A program made the position numbers and the translations under genes. Below the pieces are notes generated by a model. That model did not search any database. It saw only the letters and a program-made list of their open reading frames with translations, and was not told where the DNA came from. Below, in pieces: positions 44,568 through 54,118 of a stretch of DNA of 64,000 nucleotides; position 1 is the first letter of the stretch, and every line of letters begins with the position of its first letter. The DNA comes from CAVURS01 sp963834425. Its GTDB lineage: Bacteria > Actinomycetota > Actinomycetes > Actinomycetales > CAVURS01. The DNA lies in NCBI GenBank assembly GCA_963834425.1, contig CAWIBR010000011.1, forward strand, positions 26,732 to 90,731, read 5' to 3'.

Positions 44568-45362
44568 TCAGTCCCTAGCCGACGGCCAATCAGCGGTGGC
44601 CTGGGCAACGGCGTCGGCAAACCCGTGGGGGTTCTGCAGACCGAGGGCGTGCCCGGATTCGGGCACCACGAGCCAGCGAACGCCTATCGACTCCAGCTCC
44701 TCTTGCAGCTCAGGCTCCGGATCGCTGCGGGCACCCATGAGATACCAGCGGGGGATGGTCATCTCCGCAAGCAATGTCTGCACGGACGGGTCCGTCTCAG
44801 GCGCCAGCGAAACCGCTGAGCGGTAGATCGCGAGCGGGTCAGCCAGGCGGGTGATGGCGACATGTGCGGCCGGCGTCCCAGCCGGATCGTCGATGGCGCT
44901 CTTGGTCTGTGCCGCAACGAGTTCCGGATAACCGGTCTGCACGAACTCTTCCTCGGTTCCGAGCTCGGGATCGCCCCAGGCTCCCATCGAGCCCTCAGCC
45001 ATGATCAGGAGGGATACCCGATCGGGCAGGGCTGCGGCGACGTGGGTCCCGATCTGCCCGCCCATGCTGTGGCCGACCACGCCCACGTCCTCCAGGGCAA
45101 GCGCCTCGATGAGTTCCACGATGGTGCGCGCGTGATCGAGGTATGTGTAGGAGAAGTCGGCCGGCTTGTCGCTGTATCCGTAACCGAGGAAGTCGACCAT
45201 CAGCGAACGACGTCCATGCAGCTGCGGCTGCACGGCGGCTGGGAGAAGCTCACCTGTGCTCGAGCATTGCCAGCCGTGCAACCAGAGCAGGGGCGGCCCT
45301 TCGCCGGGAATCTCCACGTAGCGTAGGAACGCTCGGTCATCGTTCAGATAGACGGCCTTCAT
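44568..45362 (-). CDS. Alpha/beta hydrolase
   Basis: A 264-residue alpha/beta-hydrolase. The oxyanion region is GPPLLWLHGWQCSS. The nucleophile elbow is VGVVGHSMGGQIGTHVA (Ser in G-H-S-M-G-G), the acid probably lies in YLMGARSDPEPE, and the catalytic His in VVPESGHALGLQNP. An FLGYGYSDKPADFSYTY cap-loop motif is common in small-molecule esterases and C-C hydrolases. There is no signal peptide, so it is cytoplasmic. It has no operon partner. Substrate cannot be assigned. Confidence 0.88.
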   Translation of the reverse strand: MKAVYLNDDRAFLRYVEIPGEGPPLLWLHGWQCSSTGELLPAAVQPQLHGRRSLMVDFLGYGYSDKPADFSYTYLDHARTIVELIEALALEDVGVVGHSMGGQIGTHVAAALPDRVSLLIMAEGSMGAWGDPELGTEEEFVQTGYPELVAAQTKSAIDDPAGTPAAHVAITRLADPLAIYRSAVSLAPETDPSVQTLLAEMTIPRWYLMGARSDPEPELQEELESIGVRWLVVPESGHALGLQNPHGFADAVAQATADWPSARD

Positions 45363-45552
45363 CGCGGACCTCCGCGCTGCTCCTGGCTCGCACCGGCTTC
45401 CCTGCCGCCGACCCTAGACCTCGCGGAAATGCCCTGGCCACACCTCGGCCCCACCCGGCCCCCGCCCGCCACGCGCATCCGTAGAACCGTGATCGCGACC
45501 TGCCCTGCCGTCAGCGAGCGGCTGGAGCCAGTTGGTCCCGTAGGGTCGCGCC

Positions 45553-46535
45553 ATGAGCGACCGGGTGGCCGTCTACATCGACTTCGACAATGTCGTGATC
45601 TCCCGCTACGACAACATCCATGGCGATGGAGCCTGGCGCAAGGACCAGGCCCGCGACCATCGACGTTCCCTCGGATCCAGCGACCCGGTGGACGTGAAGC
45701 TGGCCGAGGCCGAGATCGACATCAGCGCGATCATCGACTACGCCGCATCATTCGGCACGGTGGCGTTGAGCCGGGCGTACGCCGACTGGTCGGTGCCGGC
45801 AAACGCGGCGTACAAGAACCCGCTCGTGAACCGCTCGATCGACCTCGTCCAACTGTTCACCACGTCGGGTCTCAAGAACGGCGCTGACATCCGGCTCGCG
45901 GTCGACGCCGTCGAAGACCTGGTCCAGCACTCGGACATCTCGCATGTCGTGTTCGTGGCTGGCGACTCTGACTACGTCCCACTGGCGCAGCGGTGCAAAC
46001 GGCTCGGCCGGTATGTCGTCGGAATTGGTGTCGCCGGCTCGACCAGCCGGGCCTTGGTCTCGGCCTGCAACGAGTTCATCGACTACGCCGACCTGCCCGG
46101 TGTGACTCCACCGACGCCACCACCGCCATCGAAGACACCGAAGACACCGAAGAATGCCGCGGCGACAACGCCGGCGGGCAAGAAGACGGCCACCAAGAAG
46201 ACGGCGACGAAGAAGTCGGCCACCAAGACGGTCGCGGCTCAGGCCGAGACGACCGCTGAGCCACCGCTGAGTCCACCGCCGAGTCCACCGCCGAGGCCGA
46301 GGCAACGTCCTTGCTCGTCCGGGCGCTGAAGGTCGGCCTGCAGAAGAGCGACGACGAGTGGGTCTACGCGGCCGGCGTGAAGAGCCAGATGCAGCGGATG
46401 AACCCCGCTTTCAAGGAGAAGACGCTCCACTTCCCGACCTTCCGAGCCTTCGTGGAGTCCCGGTCGCACGCCGTGGAGTCCAAGACGGACGGGAACGGCC
46501 AGCTGTTGGTGCGGCTGCGCATCGGTACGACGTGA
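45553..46535 (+). pseudogene. NYN-domain nuclease with C-terminal LOTUS/OST-HTH domain, one apparent frameshift
   Basis: About 327 residues. The N-terminal NYN (PIN-like) RNase domain has RVAVYIDFDNVVISRYDN, then VEDLVQHSDISHVVFVAGDS ending in DYVPL, with the metal-binding Asp residues. A Pro-rich and then Lys/Ala-rich linker (KKTATKKTATKKSATK) resembles histone-H1-like tails. After a one-base shift near 46265 follows an OST-HTH/LOTUS RNA-binding domain (LKVGLQKSDDEWVYAAGVKS, PAFKEKTLHFPTFRAFVES). NYN-LOTUS proteins cleave or bind structured RNA; the bacterial role is unclear. It stands alone. Confidence 0.78.
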
Positions 46536-46642
46536 ACGGCCCGACAAGTTGCGAAGCTGGTCAACGGGTCTAGCGTGCTGGGTGCCGGCTGGATGCCCGT
46601 CCTGAGCGGTCATCCGGGAGGATCCATTCAGGGGAGTGCCCA

Positions 46643-48235
46643 ATGAAGTGCTCGTTCCCACGCCATCTCAACCCCTTCCACCGCACCGCCAGCCGCCGCG
46701 CTGTGGCCGCCGGTTCGGCATCCGTCCTGGCAGCGGGGCTGGCCGTCCTGTTCGTCGGACCGGCGCAGGCCTCGTCGAGCCACACCGGCGCCCAGCCAAG
46801 GCCCGCGGGCGACGTGTCGGCGAACCTCTTCGAGTGGAACTGGCCGTCCGTGGCGAACGAGTGCACGACCGTTCTCGGCCCGGCCGGCTATGGCAGCGTG
46901 CAGGTCGCGCCACCGCAGGACTCGGTCAAACGTACGGCGCTCGGCAACGGCAGTGACTCGATCCTGCACCCCTGGTGGGAGGTCTATCAGCCGGTCGACT
47001 ACGGCCTCACCAGCCGGATGGGAGATGCCAAGCAGTTCAAGGCCATGGTCGCGACCTGCCGCAAGGCCGGCGTCCATGTCATCGTCGATGCGGTCATCAA
47101 CCACATGACCGGGCAGGGCGACACCTCCTACGGCGGCGTCAGCTACAGCAAATACGACTACTCCGGCCTCTACTCGCCCGATAACTTCCACAGCTACCCG
47201 GCTGACTGCCCGGTGCCGCCGGCCAGTGGGTCGTCCGACCGTGAGGGCAGCATCGCCGACTTCAACGACTACACGCAGGTCTTCAACTGTGAGCTGGTCG
47301 GGCTGTCCGACCTGCGCACCCAGTCGACGTACGTGCGCAACACCATCGCGGCGTACCTGAACAAGCTGATCTCGTACGGCGTCAGCGGTTTCCGGGTTGA
47401 CGCGGCCAAGCACATCGGCCAGACCGACCTGGCGGCTATCGAAGCCCGGCTGCACCGCACGGTCGACGGCACGAAGCCGTCGATGGCGCTCGAAGTCATG
47501 CCCGGTAGCCCGGGTCAGCTGTCGATGGCGGCCTTCGAGGGCGTCGGCACCTTGCTCGGCTTCGACTATGCGGACCAGCTGGAGTCGGCGTTCAAGAGCT
47601 ACAACGCGCCGGCCAACGACGGCAACATCGGCTCGCTCCGGGTCTTCGGCGCGGACTCTGGACTGTTGCCGAGTAACAAGGAACTTGTCTTCGTTGAGAA
47701 CCACGACACCGAGCGAAACGGCTCCACGCTCTCCTACAAGGACCCGGACAACACCATTGCCAACGAGTTCATGCTCGCGTGGCCCTATGGCACGCCGCAG
47801 GTCTACGCGAGCTTCGCGTGGGCGACGAGCGATGACTCCCCGCCGTCGGACGCGAACGGCCTCGTGACCAACACGACGTGCGACAACACGACCTGGGTCT
47901 GCGTCGACCGGTACCCAGGCGTCCTGGGCATGGTCGGCTTCCACAACCAGGTCGGCTCGGCACCGGTGCGCAACTGGTACGACGACGGGGTCAACCTGGT
48001 CGCGTTCAGCCGAGGCTCGGTCGGGTTCTTCACGACCAACAACGAGACCGCCGCGAAGACGATCACCGTGCAGACCGGGCTCCACTCCGGCACGTACTGC
48101 GACGTCATCCACGGATCGGTCTCCCACGGGCACTGCAGCGGACCGACCGTCCACGTCAACGGGGCCGGTCAGGCCACGGTGACCGTGGCGAGCTATGACT
48201 CAGTGGCATTCACGAAGGCCGACCGCGTCGCCTGA
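46643..48235 (+). CDS. Secreted GH13 alpha-amylase
   Basis: A 530-residue extracellular starch-degrading endo-glucanase. The twin-Arg-rich N-terminus and hydrophobic stretch (VAAGSASVLAAGLAVLFVGP, then AQA) form a signal peptide. The (beta/alpha)8 barrel starts ANLFEWNWPSVANECTTVLG. Conserved regions: VIVDAVINHM (I), SGFRVDAAKHI with nucleophile Asp (II), ALEVMPG with acid/base Glu (III), and FVENHDTERN with transition-state Asp (IV). These fit the Streptomyces-type GH13_32 group. The C-terminal all-beta domain follows from about residue 430; no starch-binding module is attached. GGGGAG precedes the ATG. It is monocistronic. Confidence 0.92.
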   Translation: MKCSFPRHLNPFHRTASRRAVAAGSASVLAAGLAVLFVGPAQASSSHTGAQPRPAGDVSANLFEWNWPSVANECTTVLGPAGYGSVQVAPPQDSVKRTALGNGSDSILHPWWEVYQPVDYGLTSRMGDAKQFKAMVATCRKAGVHVIVDAVINHMTGQGDTSYGGVSYSKYDYSGLYSPDNFHSYPADCPVPPASGSSDREGSIADFNDYTQVFNCELVGLSDLRTQSTYVRNTIAAYLNKLISYGVSGFRVDAAKHIGQTDLAAIEARLHRTVDGTKPSMALEVMPGSPGQLSMAAFEGVGTLLGFDYADQLESAFKSYNAPANDGNIGSLRVFGADSGLLPSNKELVFVENHDTERNGSTLSYKDPDNTIANEFMLAWPYGTPQVYASFAWATSDDSPPSDANGLVTNTTCDNTTWVCVDRYPGVLGMVGFHNQVGSAPVRNWYDDGVNLVAFSRGSVGFFTTNNETAAKTITVQTGLHSGTYCDVIHGSVSHGHCSGPTVHVNGAGQATVTVASYDSVAFTKADRVA

Positions 48236-48260
48236 TCCTCATCCGGCCCGGGGGTTTACG

Positions 48261-49360
48261 GTGTCGAGCGTGAAGGTCACTGTGGTGGGTTCGGGCAATG
48301 GGGGTCTCGCGACCGCCTTCGACTTCGCTGACCACGGTCATAGCGTTCGGCTCTTCGACAGTCCGCATTTTCCCGACCACGTGGCCGAGGTCGCTGCGGC
48401 CGGCGGGATCCACGCCACCGGTGTGATCGAGGGCTTCGCGGAGATCGCTTACTCCGGTCACGACGTCCAGCAGGCTCTCGAGGGCGCCGAGCTGGTGGTG
48501 CTCGTCGGCCCGGCGTACAGCACCGAGCACCAGGCCGGGTCCGTCGCGCCGCACCTCGTGCCTGGGCAAGCGGTGTTGATCTGCCCGGCTTCGTGCGCGG
48601 GTGCGATCACGTTCAAGCGGACCGCCGGCCTGGCGCTGGAGGACGAGACGATCACGGTGGGGGAGACCAGCACGCTGCCCTACGCGGCCCGCATCGTCGC
48701 GCCCGGGCGGGTCAATGTCTTCCACAAGCTGGGCGGCGGTGTGTTCGTCGCTGGCCTCCCCCGTTCGGGCACAGAGCGACTGCTGTCGATGATCCAGGAC
48801 GTCTATCCCGGCACGCTGGCCGCCGACAGCGTCTTCCAGACGACTTTGCAGAACGGCAACCCGGTGATCCACCCGGCAGTAACCCTCCTCAACACCGGTC
48901 TGATCGAGCGGACCGCCGGCGCGTTCCTGTTCTATGAGGAGGGGGTCACCCAGGCCGTCGGCCGGGCGATCGAGGCCGTCGACCGCGAGCGGTTGGCCAT
49001 CGGCGAAGCGCTCGGGGTGCGAGTGCTGTCGGATCCTGAACGGGGGGAGGGAAAGTCGGGGTCGTGCAGGGATACATGCGCGAGGACAACTATTCGACCG
49101 GATACTCCACTGCCCCAGGCTTTCTCGGAATCGGCGCGCAGAGCCAGCTCGACAACCGCTACCTGACCGAGGACGTCGGCTACTCCCTGGTGTTCTTGTC
49201 CGACCTGGCCAGCCGAGTGGGCGTCCCGACGCCGACCATGGACGCACTGATCACGATGGCGTCGGTCGTGCTGGCTCGGGACTTCCGCGCCGAAGGGGCG
49301 CGCACCCTGGCCACGCTGGGCCTGGACGGCATGAGCGCCATCGACCTGGCCGCCCTCTGA
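48261..49360 (+). pseudogene. Octopine/nopaline-dehydrogenase-family NAD(P) enzyme, one apparent frameshift
   Basis: About 365 residues. The Rossmann domain is VTVVGSGNGGLATAFDFADH with VRLFDSPHFPDH. The opine-dehydrogenase C-terminal helical domain has FQTTLQNGNPVIHPAVTLLN with the catalytic His, and EEGVTQAVGRAIEAVDRERL. A lost base in the G-runs near 49045-49060 separates this from its end (GYMREDNYSTGYSTAPGFLG to the stop). Such enzymes reductively couple 2-oxo acids to amino groups or act on related compounds. GTG 48261 or 48270 is the start. It follows the amylase gene by 25 bp, possibly co-transcribed. Confidence 0.78.
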
Positions 49361-49522
49361 CTAATAGGACCAGCATGAACCACCTCGGCGACTCTTTGCG
49401 CATTCGATTGACTACGCACTGATAGCAGGCGTCTTCACCCCTTCGCATAGCCGCCCGGCGCTGGTATACCGGTTGCGTCCGTCCCCCTGCACAAGGACGC
49501 CAGAGAAGGGTTTAGTGATCTC

Positions 49523-50305
49523 ATGAGGACAGTTGGCCGGTTCGGGATTCTGGGGATCGTCGTTACCGCGGGAGCACTCGTGCTCTCGGGGGGACCGGCG
49601 ATGGCCGCTGGGTCCACTACGCACAAGCCGAAGGCGTACACGTGCAGCGGTGGTGATATCCCATCAGGGCACTACGCGAGCATCACGGTCAAGGGTGCGT
49701 GCGCGGTGGCGGCCAATGCGGTGATCCGCGTCGCTGGTGACGTGAATGTCAGGGCCGGAGCAACCCTCGACGCCCAGAGCGCGCCCTCGAGGATCACCGT
49801 CGGACGCAACGTCAACGCGGCTCGCGGTTCGCTTCTCGGGTTGGGCTGCCAACCCGACTTCCCCGACAAGTCAGGCCATGCCTGCACGGTCGAGCCGAAG
49901 AGGCATTCCACCATCACCGTCAAGGGCAACGTCACGGCGATCGACGCGAATACCGTTCTGCTGAACGGAATCACGGTGAGGGGGAATGTCACGCTGATCG
50001 GAGGAGGCGGCCCGATTCCCTGGTCGATCAAGAACAACACGATCCGTCGTAACGTCACGGTGATCGGGCAGACCACGGACTGGCTCGGCGTGCTGTTCAA
50101 CTCGATCGGTGGGAACGTGACGCTGCTTTCGATCAAGGTGACCGACACGGATCCGGGAGCCCCCGGCGCCTACGTGGTACGCAACACGATCGGGCGGAAC
50201 CTCGTCTGCTTCGGGGTGACCCCGGGCATCTCCGGCGGGTTCATTCCGGGCGAGGTCAACGTCGTCGGGCACCGCGCGATCGGCCAGTGCGCGTCCTTGG
50301 TCTGA
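49523..50305 (+). CDS. Secreted beta-helix-like protein, GQC family, copy 1
   Basis: A 260-residue exported protein. The signal peptide (GILGIVVTAGALVLSGGPAM) is followed by repeated 'ITVKGNVT'-type strands (HYASITVKGACAVAANAVIR; STITVKGNVTAIDANTVLLN; NNTIRRNVTVIGQTTDWLGV), suggesting a small parallel beta-helix. Cys residues at GLGCQPDF, HACTVEP, LVCFGV and the C-terminal GQC are shared with the protein at 61425-62231. Shared blocks include the GG-x-I-x2-G-x-YAS start, L-x-LGC, the W-x-G.-x-N-x-GG-x-V middle and NLVC...GH-A/R-x-GQC end. The family is unnamed to me and its function unknown. GAAGGG precedes the ATG. Confidence 0.8.
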   Translation: MRTVGRFGILGIVVTAGALVLSGGPAMAAGSTTHKPKAYTCSGGDIPSGHYASITVKGACAVAANAVIRVAGDVNVRAGATLDAQSAPSRITVGRNVNAARGSLLGLGCQPDFPDKSGHACTVEPKRHSTITVKGNVTAIDANTVLLNGITVRGNVTLIGGGGPIPWSIKNNTIRRNVTVIGQTTDWLGVLFNSIGGNVTLLSIKVTDTDPGAPGAYVVRNTIGRNLVCFGVTPGISGGFIPGEVNVVGHRAIGQCASLV

Positions 50306-50385
50306 CATCGCTCCGCCGCTCGTTCGCCCCCCGGCCGAAAGGTGGCGGCCTGTCCGGACGTCAGGTGTCTTGACCCGAGGGCCGC

Positions 50386-50544
50386 CTAGGTCCGCGAACC
50401 GCGGTTGAAGACACTCCAACCCCCGGGCCCTACGGCCAGGCCGACCACGATGAGCACGATGCCCAAGATGATGCTGCCCTTGACCAGCGTGACGATGCCG
50501 GCGATCACCAGAATGACGGCGATGATCCACAGGAGGAAACCCAT
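50386..50544 (-). CDS. GPGG-motif small membrane protein
   Basis: A 52-residue protein with two hydrophobic helices (FLLWIIAVILVIAGIVTLV; GSIILGIVLIVVGLAVGPGG) and a short WSVFNRGSRT tail; the GPGG motif after helix 2 is diagnostic of a small-protein family widespread in actinobacteria. GGAG lies 6 nt before the ATG at 50544. It is easily missed because of its size. Function unknown; membrane location is certain from sequence. Confidence 0.85.
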   Translation of the reverse strand: MGFLLWIIAVILVIAGIVTLVKGSIILGIVLIVVGLAVGPGGWSVFNRGSRT

Positions 50545-50691
50545 ATCAAACTCCGCTGCTCAAGATGTTGTCTCGTCGGCAAGGGCTACACCGGACGTGT
50601 CGATTAAACACGTGAAGTGCCGGGCCCGCCTCCGGAGCAAGATCCGGGCCGTGTTCAGGCCTGCGGCTTCCTGGTCAGGCTGGCCCTCGGG

Positions 50692-52692
50692 TCAGCCGCA
50701 GTAGGTGGCCACGATCGTTCCGGTCCCGGCGTGGCCTGGGTTGGAGGCGTAGCCGGGATCGGTCACCACGACGACGATCTTGGTGATGACGCCGCCGATC
50801 GTGCTGCCGTGCTTGGTAATCGAGCTGGAGACGGCCGTGCCCATATAGGCCGGGAGGGAGGCGACGGGGGAGGAGCTGTTGCCTGGTGAGGTCGTCCAGG
50901 CGGCACCGCAGGACGGCGGCGTCGATCCCGGATTGTCGGCAAAGCCCTTGAAGGACGACGGCGCGTCTCCTCCGGTCAGCGCGTTCTGGCCGGCCCACTG
51001 GGCGCCCCAGAACGTCACCTTGGCCGGGTGCGCGGCGACGGTTGCGTCACCGAGCAGGAACGCTCCACGGCTGGGGAAGGCGAAGACGATCACCTGGTGC
51101 GAGGTGTCGCTCGACGGCAGATAGTAGGGGTCTCCAGCGAACGACGCTGCCACCGGTTCGGGCCCTTGCGCAACACTCACGTTCGGGACCGAACAACGCG
51201 CCGTACCAAGGGAATCGGTGGAGGCGACGCAACTCTGGCCGGACGCTCCACCGCCCAGGGTGAGAGTCATCGAGCGTCCGGCGATCGGGACCACGCCGTC
51301 CTCGAGCAGCCGGCCGGACAGCGTCACCGGCTGGCCCTGCGCAATCACCGTCGGACCCGTGTACGTCGTGGTCGTCTCCTCCTTGGTGACCAGGAAGGGC
51401 GCCGTACCCGAGCTCGCCAGGTAGTTGCCGTCTCCGGCGAACGACGCGGTGATCGTGAACGGTCCAGCGGGTTCGTTGGGGGTGATCGTGCACGCGGCCA
51501 CCCCGGACCCGTCGGTGAGCGCCGTGCAGGTCTCGGCCGCCATCGTCAGCGTCACCGACTTGCCCGCGATGGGCGCGGAGTCGTCGGTCCTGGTGAGTCG
51601 CGCCGAGACGGCTGCGGCGTCGTGGTAATCGGCGCTGCTGTCCCCGGTGTAGGTCAGCGTCGTGTGCGCCTTCTCGACGGTCTGGGTCAGGCTGCCCGAG
51701 CTGCCACCGAAGTTGCCAGTGTCAGCGCTGTACGTCGCGGCAATCACGTGGCTGCCGACCGAAAGTCCGGCGGTGGACAGCGAAGCGTGTCCATCACTGG
51801 CCAGGCCCTGCGCTGCCCCGAGGCCGGCGCCGTTGTCCTGGAACTGCACGCTCCCGGTCGGCGTACCACCGCCGGGCGGGGTCACGGTCGTCGTGGAGGT
51901 GAAGGTGACGGGTGCGCCGAACTCCGAGGGGTTCTGCGACGATCCGACGCTCGTCGCGGTGGCGGCCTGGGTGACGACCTGCCCGCCCGACAGCGATCCG
52001 CTACTCCCGACCACGTCGGTCGTGGCACTGGTGAAGGTCGCAGTCACGTTGTGGTCGCCAACCGGCAGATCCGATGTGGCCAGCGCCGCGTGTCCGCTGC
52101 TGCTCACCGACTGGGGGCCGTCGAGATTCGTTCCGTCGACCTGGAACTGCACGGTTCCGGCGACTCCCGCCGAGCAGGCGCTCGTGACGTTCGCGACGAA
52201 GACGGTCTGCTGCCCATAGACCGTGGGATTCACGCTCGAGGTGACGTCGGTCGTCGACGTACCGGCCGTGACCGACTGGAACAGGGGATCACTGACGCTG
52301 GGCACGTCCGTGCCGACGTAGCCGGCGGTGATGACGTGACTGCCGCCGGACAGGGACACCGAGATGTTCGCCGAGCTGTGGTTGGTGGGGATGGTGTGCG
52401 TGCCGAAGATGGGGTCAGGGTCGAAGTCCGGGGTGATCAGCTGCGGACCCCCGAGCAGGGACGCCCCGTCGAAGAACTGCACCAGGCCCTCAGGAGAGTC
52501 CGGAAAGAGCGCACCGTGGACGGTGGCGGTGAACGTCACCGAACCGCAGGCCGTCGAAGGATTGGCAGACGACGACACTGTCGTCACCGTCGGCGACCCC
52601 GCCGCAAGAGCGGGCCCGGCCGACGACGCCACACTGACGACGGGCACCAGAGCCAAGACCGCACCCAAGGCCAGCCAACGCTTCACGCTCAT
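50692..52692 (-). CDS. Secreted multi-domain bacterial Ig-like repeat protein
   Basis: A 666-residue extracellular protein. The signal peptide (WLALGAVLALVPVVSVASSA, cleavage near ALA-AG) is followed by about five Ig-like (Big_5/Ig_3-type) domains of about 90-100 residues, each with 'G.VQF.D......' and 'L..G.H.ITA.Y.' strands: EGLVQFFDGASLLGGPQLIT, VAGTVQFQVDGTNLDG, TGSVQFQDNGAGLGAAQGLA, AGLSVGSHVIAATYSADTGN. The last 150 residues (from VFAFPSRGAFLLGDATVAAH) form a separate Cys-containing domain that may be the functional head. It is likely a surface or adhesion/binding protein. CGGAGG precedes the ATG. No sortase motif is seen. Confidence 0.85.
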   Translation of the reverse strand: MSVKRWLALGAVLALVPVVSVASSAGPALAAGSPTVTTVSSSANPSTACGSVTFTATVHGALFPDSPEGLVQFFDGASLLGGPQLITPDFDPDPIFGTHTIPTNHSSANISVSLSGGSHVITAGYVGTDVPSVSDPLFQSVTAGTSTTDVTSSVNPTVYGQQTVFVANVTSACSAGVAGTVQFQVDGTNLDGPQSVSSSGHAALATSDLPVGDHNVTATFTSATTDVVGSSGSLSGGQVVTQAATATSVGSSQNPSEFGAPVTFTSTTTVTPPGGGTPTGSVQFQDNGAGLGAAQGLASDGHASLSTAGLSVGSHVIAATYSADTGNFGGSSGSLTQTVEKAHTTLTYTGDSSADYHDAAAVSARLTRTDDSAPIAGKSVTLTMAAETCTALTDGSGVAACTITPNEPAGPFTITASFAGDGNYLASSGTAPFLVTKEETTTTYTGPTVIAQGQPVTLSGRLLEDGVVPIAGRSMTLTLGGGASGQSCVASTDSLGTARCSVPNVSVAQGPEPVAASFAGDPYYLPSSDTSHQVIVFAFPSRGAFLLGDATVAAHPAKVTFWGAQWAGQNALTGGDAPSSFKGFADNPGSTPPSCGAAWTTSPGNSSSPVASLPAYMGTAVSSSITKHGSTIGGVITKIVVVVTDPGYASNPGHAGTGTIVATYCG

Positions 52693-52837
52693 CCGAGCCT
52701 CCGACCAGAGCCAGGCCGCATCCGCTGCAACGCAACTGCGGCATCCGTCGCATCACATCGCGCACCCGTAACGCCTGGGTAACGCCTCGCGGCAGGCACG
52801 GAGCCGCTGCGCGTTCTTTCGGTCGTCCAGCGAGACT

Positions 52838-53211
52838 GTGATCGTGATCGAGTACCTGTTCGTCTACGGCACCTGGCTCCGGGCCGGCCCAACGAGCACG
52901 TGTTGGGCGATGTGCCCGGCAGTTGGGAGCCAGCCACCGTCCGCGGAGACCTGGTCGATCGTGGCTGGGGCGCGGCTGCGGGGTTTCCCGCTCTGGTGTT
53001 GCGGGACGGTGGACCTGAGGTCAGCGGGTTTCTCTTCGTTTCGGCCGCCTTGGTCGAGCATTGGGTTTCGCTCGATGAGTTCGAGGGTTCGGGTTACGAC
53101 CGGGTCCTGACCGACGCGAGACGCGGGACTGGTGAGGTCGTCCAGGCGTGGGTATACGTCGCCGACTATGAGGTGTCCTTCCGTTGCCGTGCGGCCAGGG
53201 AGTGCCCCTGA
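52838..53211 (+). pseudogene. Gamma-glutamylcyclotransferase-like (AIG2/GGCT) protein, one apparent frameshift
   Basis: About 125 residues. The substrate-binding Y-G-T-x-L-R start appears as IEYLFVYGTWLRAG. After a lost C in the run near 52890, HVLGDVPGSWEPATVRGDLV continues in another frame through FPALVLRDGG and VSLDEFEGSGYDRVLTDARR, which holds the catalytic Glu (D-x-F-E-G). Family enzymes cyclise gamma-glutamyl amines or remain uncharacterised. The GTG at 52838 is the start. It has no operon partner. Confidence 0.74.
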
Positions 53212-53401
53212 CGGGCGGCGGTAGGACGCATCTCCTTGGCAACGAAGGACGGATGCTGACGCTTTGGCGGTGCCGATGGAGCCTCGCGTTTCGAGAATCC
53301 CGGCGGGTCGGGACAGTTGTCCCTCGTCGGTGGGACATCCGGCCGGGCAGGTTCTCCTCGATCGGTGGTCGATCACCTAGGAACGACCGAGGGAGAACAC
53401 G

Positions 53402-54067
53402 ATGTGGAAGAGGCGTGAGGTTGTCGTCGGGATCATCTGTCTGGCCCTGGGCTCGGTGGGTCAGCTGGCGCAGTATCTCGCCACCCCGTTGGGCAGCGAG
53501 GAGGCGTCCACCGCGAGCAACGTCGCGAGGGCGGTTGCTCATCCGACGGCGATGCAGCTGGCGGCCTGGCTGGATCTGACCATCCTGTTCTTCCTACCGG
53601 CGTTGGGAGTCGTGGCGTATCTGGCAGGCGCCCGGACGACTCGGCTCGGCTGGGTGGCGTCTGTGCTCGCGATCGGGACGACCATCCCCGGCATCGCCTA
53701 TCTCTTGGCCACTGACGTCCTGTACGTCGAGGCGATCCACGGCGCCGTGACTGCCCGGGCCATCACGGCGTACAACAACTCCGGTGTCGTGACGGTGGCC
53801 ACGCTGGTGTTCCTGGTCGGGCACGTCGTCGGGATGTTGCTGCTCGGGGTCGCGCTGTGGCGCGCGGAATCGGTGCCGCGATGGGCGGCAGTGTCCCTGG
53901 CCGTGAGCCCGTTCCTGGAGATCGCCGGGGGAGCGGTCGACGTCCGGCCCCTGGGCGTGGCCGCTTACCTGCTGCTGATGGCGGCCTTCGGCGCGTGCGC
54001 AGTCGCCATCGCTCGTCCCAGGACCTCGACGGCGGTGGCCACGACCGCGGCACTGGCGCGGACTTGA
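53402..54067 (+). CDS. Six-helix membrane protein of unknown function
   Basis: A 221-residue membrane protein with about six hydrophobic segments: VVVGIICLALGSVGQLAQYL, LDLTILFFLPALGVVAYLAG, LGWVASVLAIGTTIPGIAYL, VTVATLVFLVGHVVGMLLLG, a fifth near WAAVSLAVSPFLEIAGGAV, and GVAAYLLLMAAFGACAVAIA. The layout recalls DUF4386-like proteins; no function is known. GAGGGAGAA precedes the ATG. It lies 51 bp before the second sensor kinase on the same strand. Confidence 0.73.
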   Translation: MWKRREVVVGIICLALGSVGQLAQYLATPLGSEEASTASNVARAVAHPTAMQLAAWLDLTILFFLPALGVVAYLAGARTTRLGWVASVLAIGTTIPGIAYLLATDVLYVEAIHGAVTARAITAYNNSGVVTVATLVFLVGHVVGMLLLGVALWRAESVPRWAAVSLAVSPFLEIAGGAVDVRPLGVAAYLLLMAAFGACAVAIARPRTSTAVATTAALART

Positions 54068-54118
54068 TGTCTCGTGGGGGCAGACAGGAACGCGGTCGGG
54101 CCGAGACAATCGGCTTCC

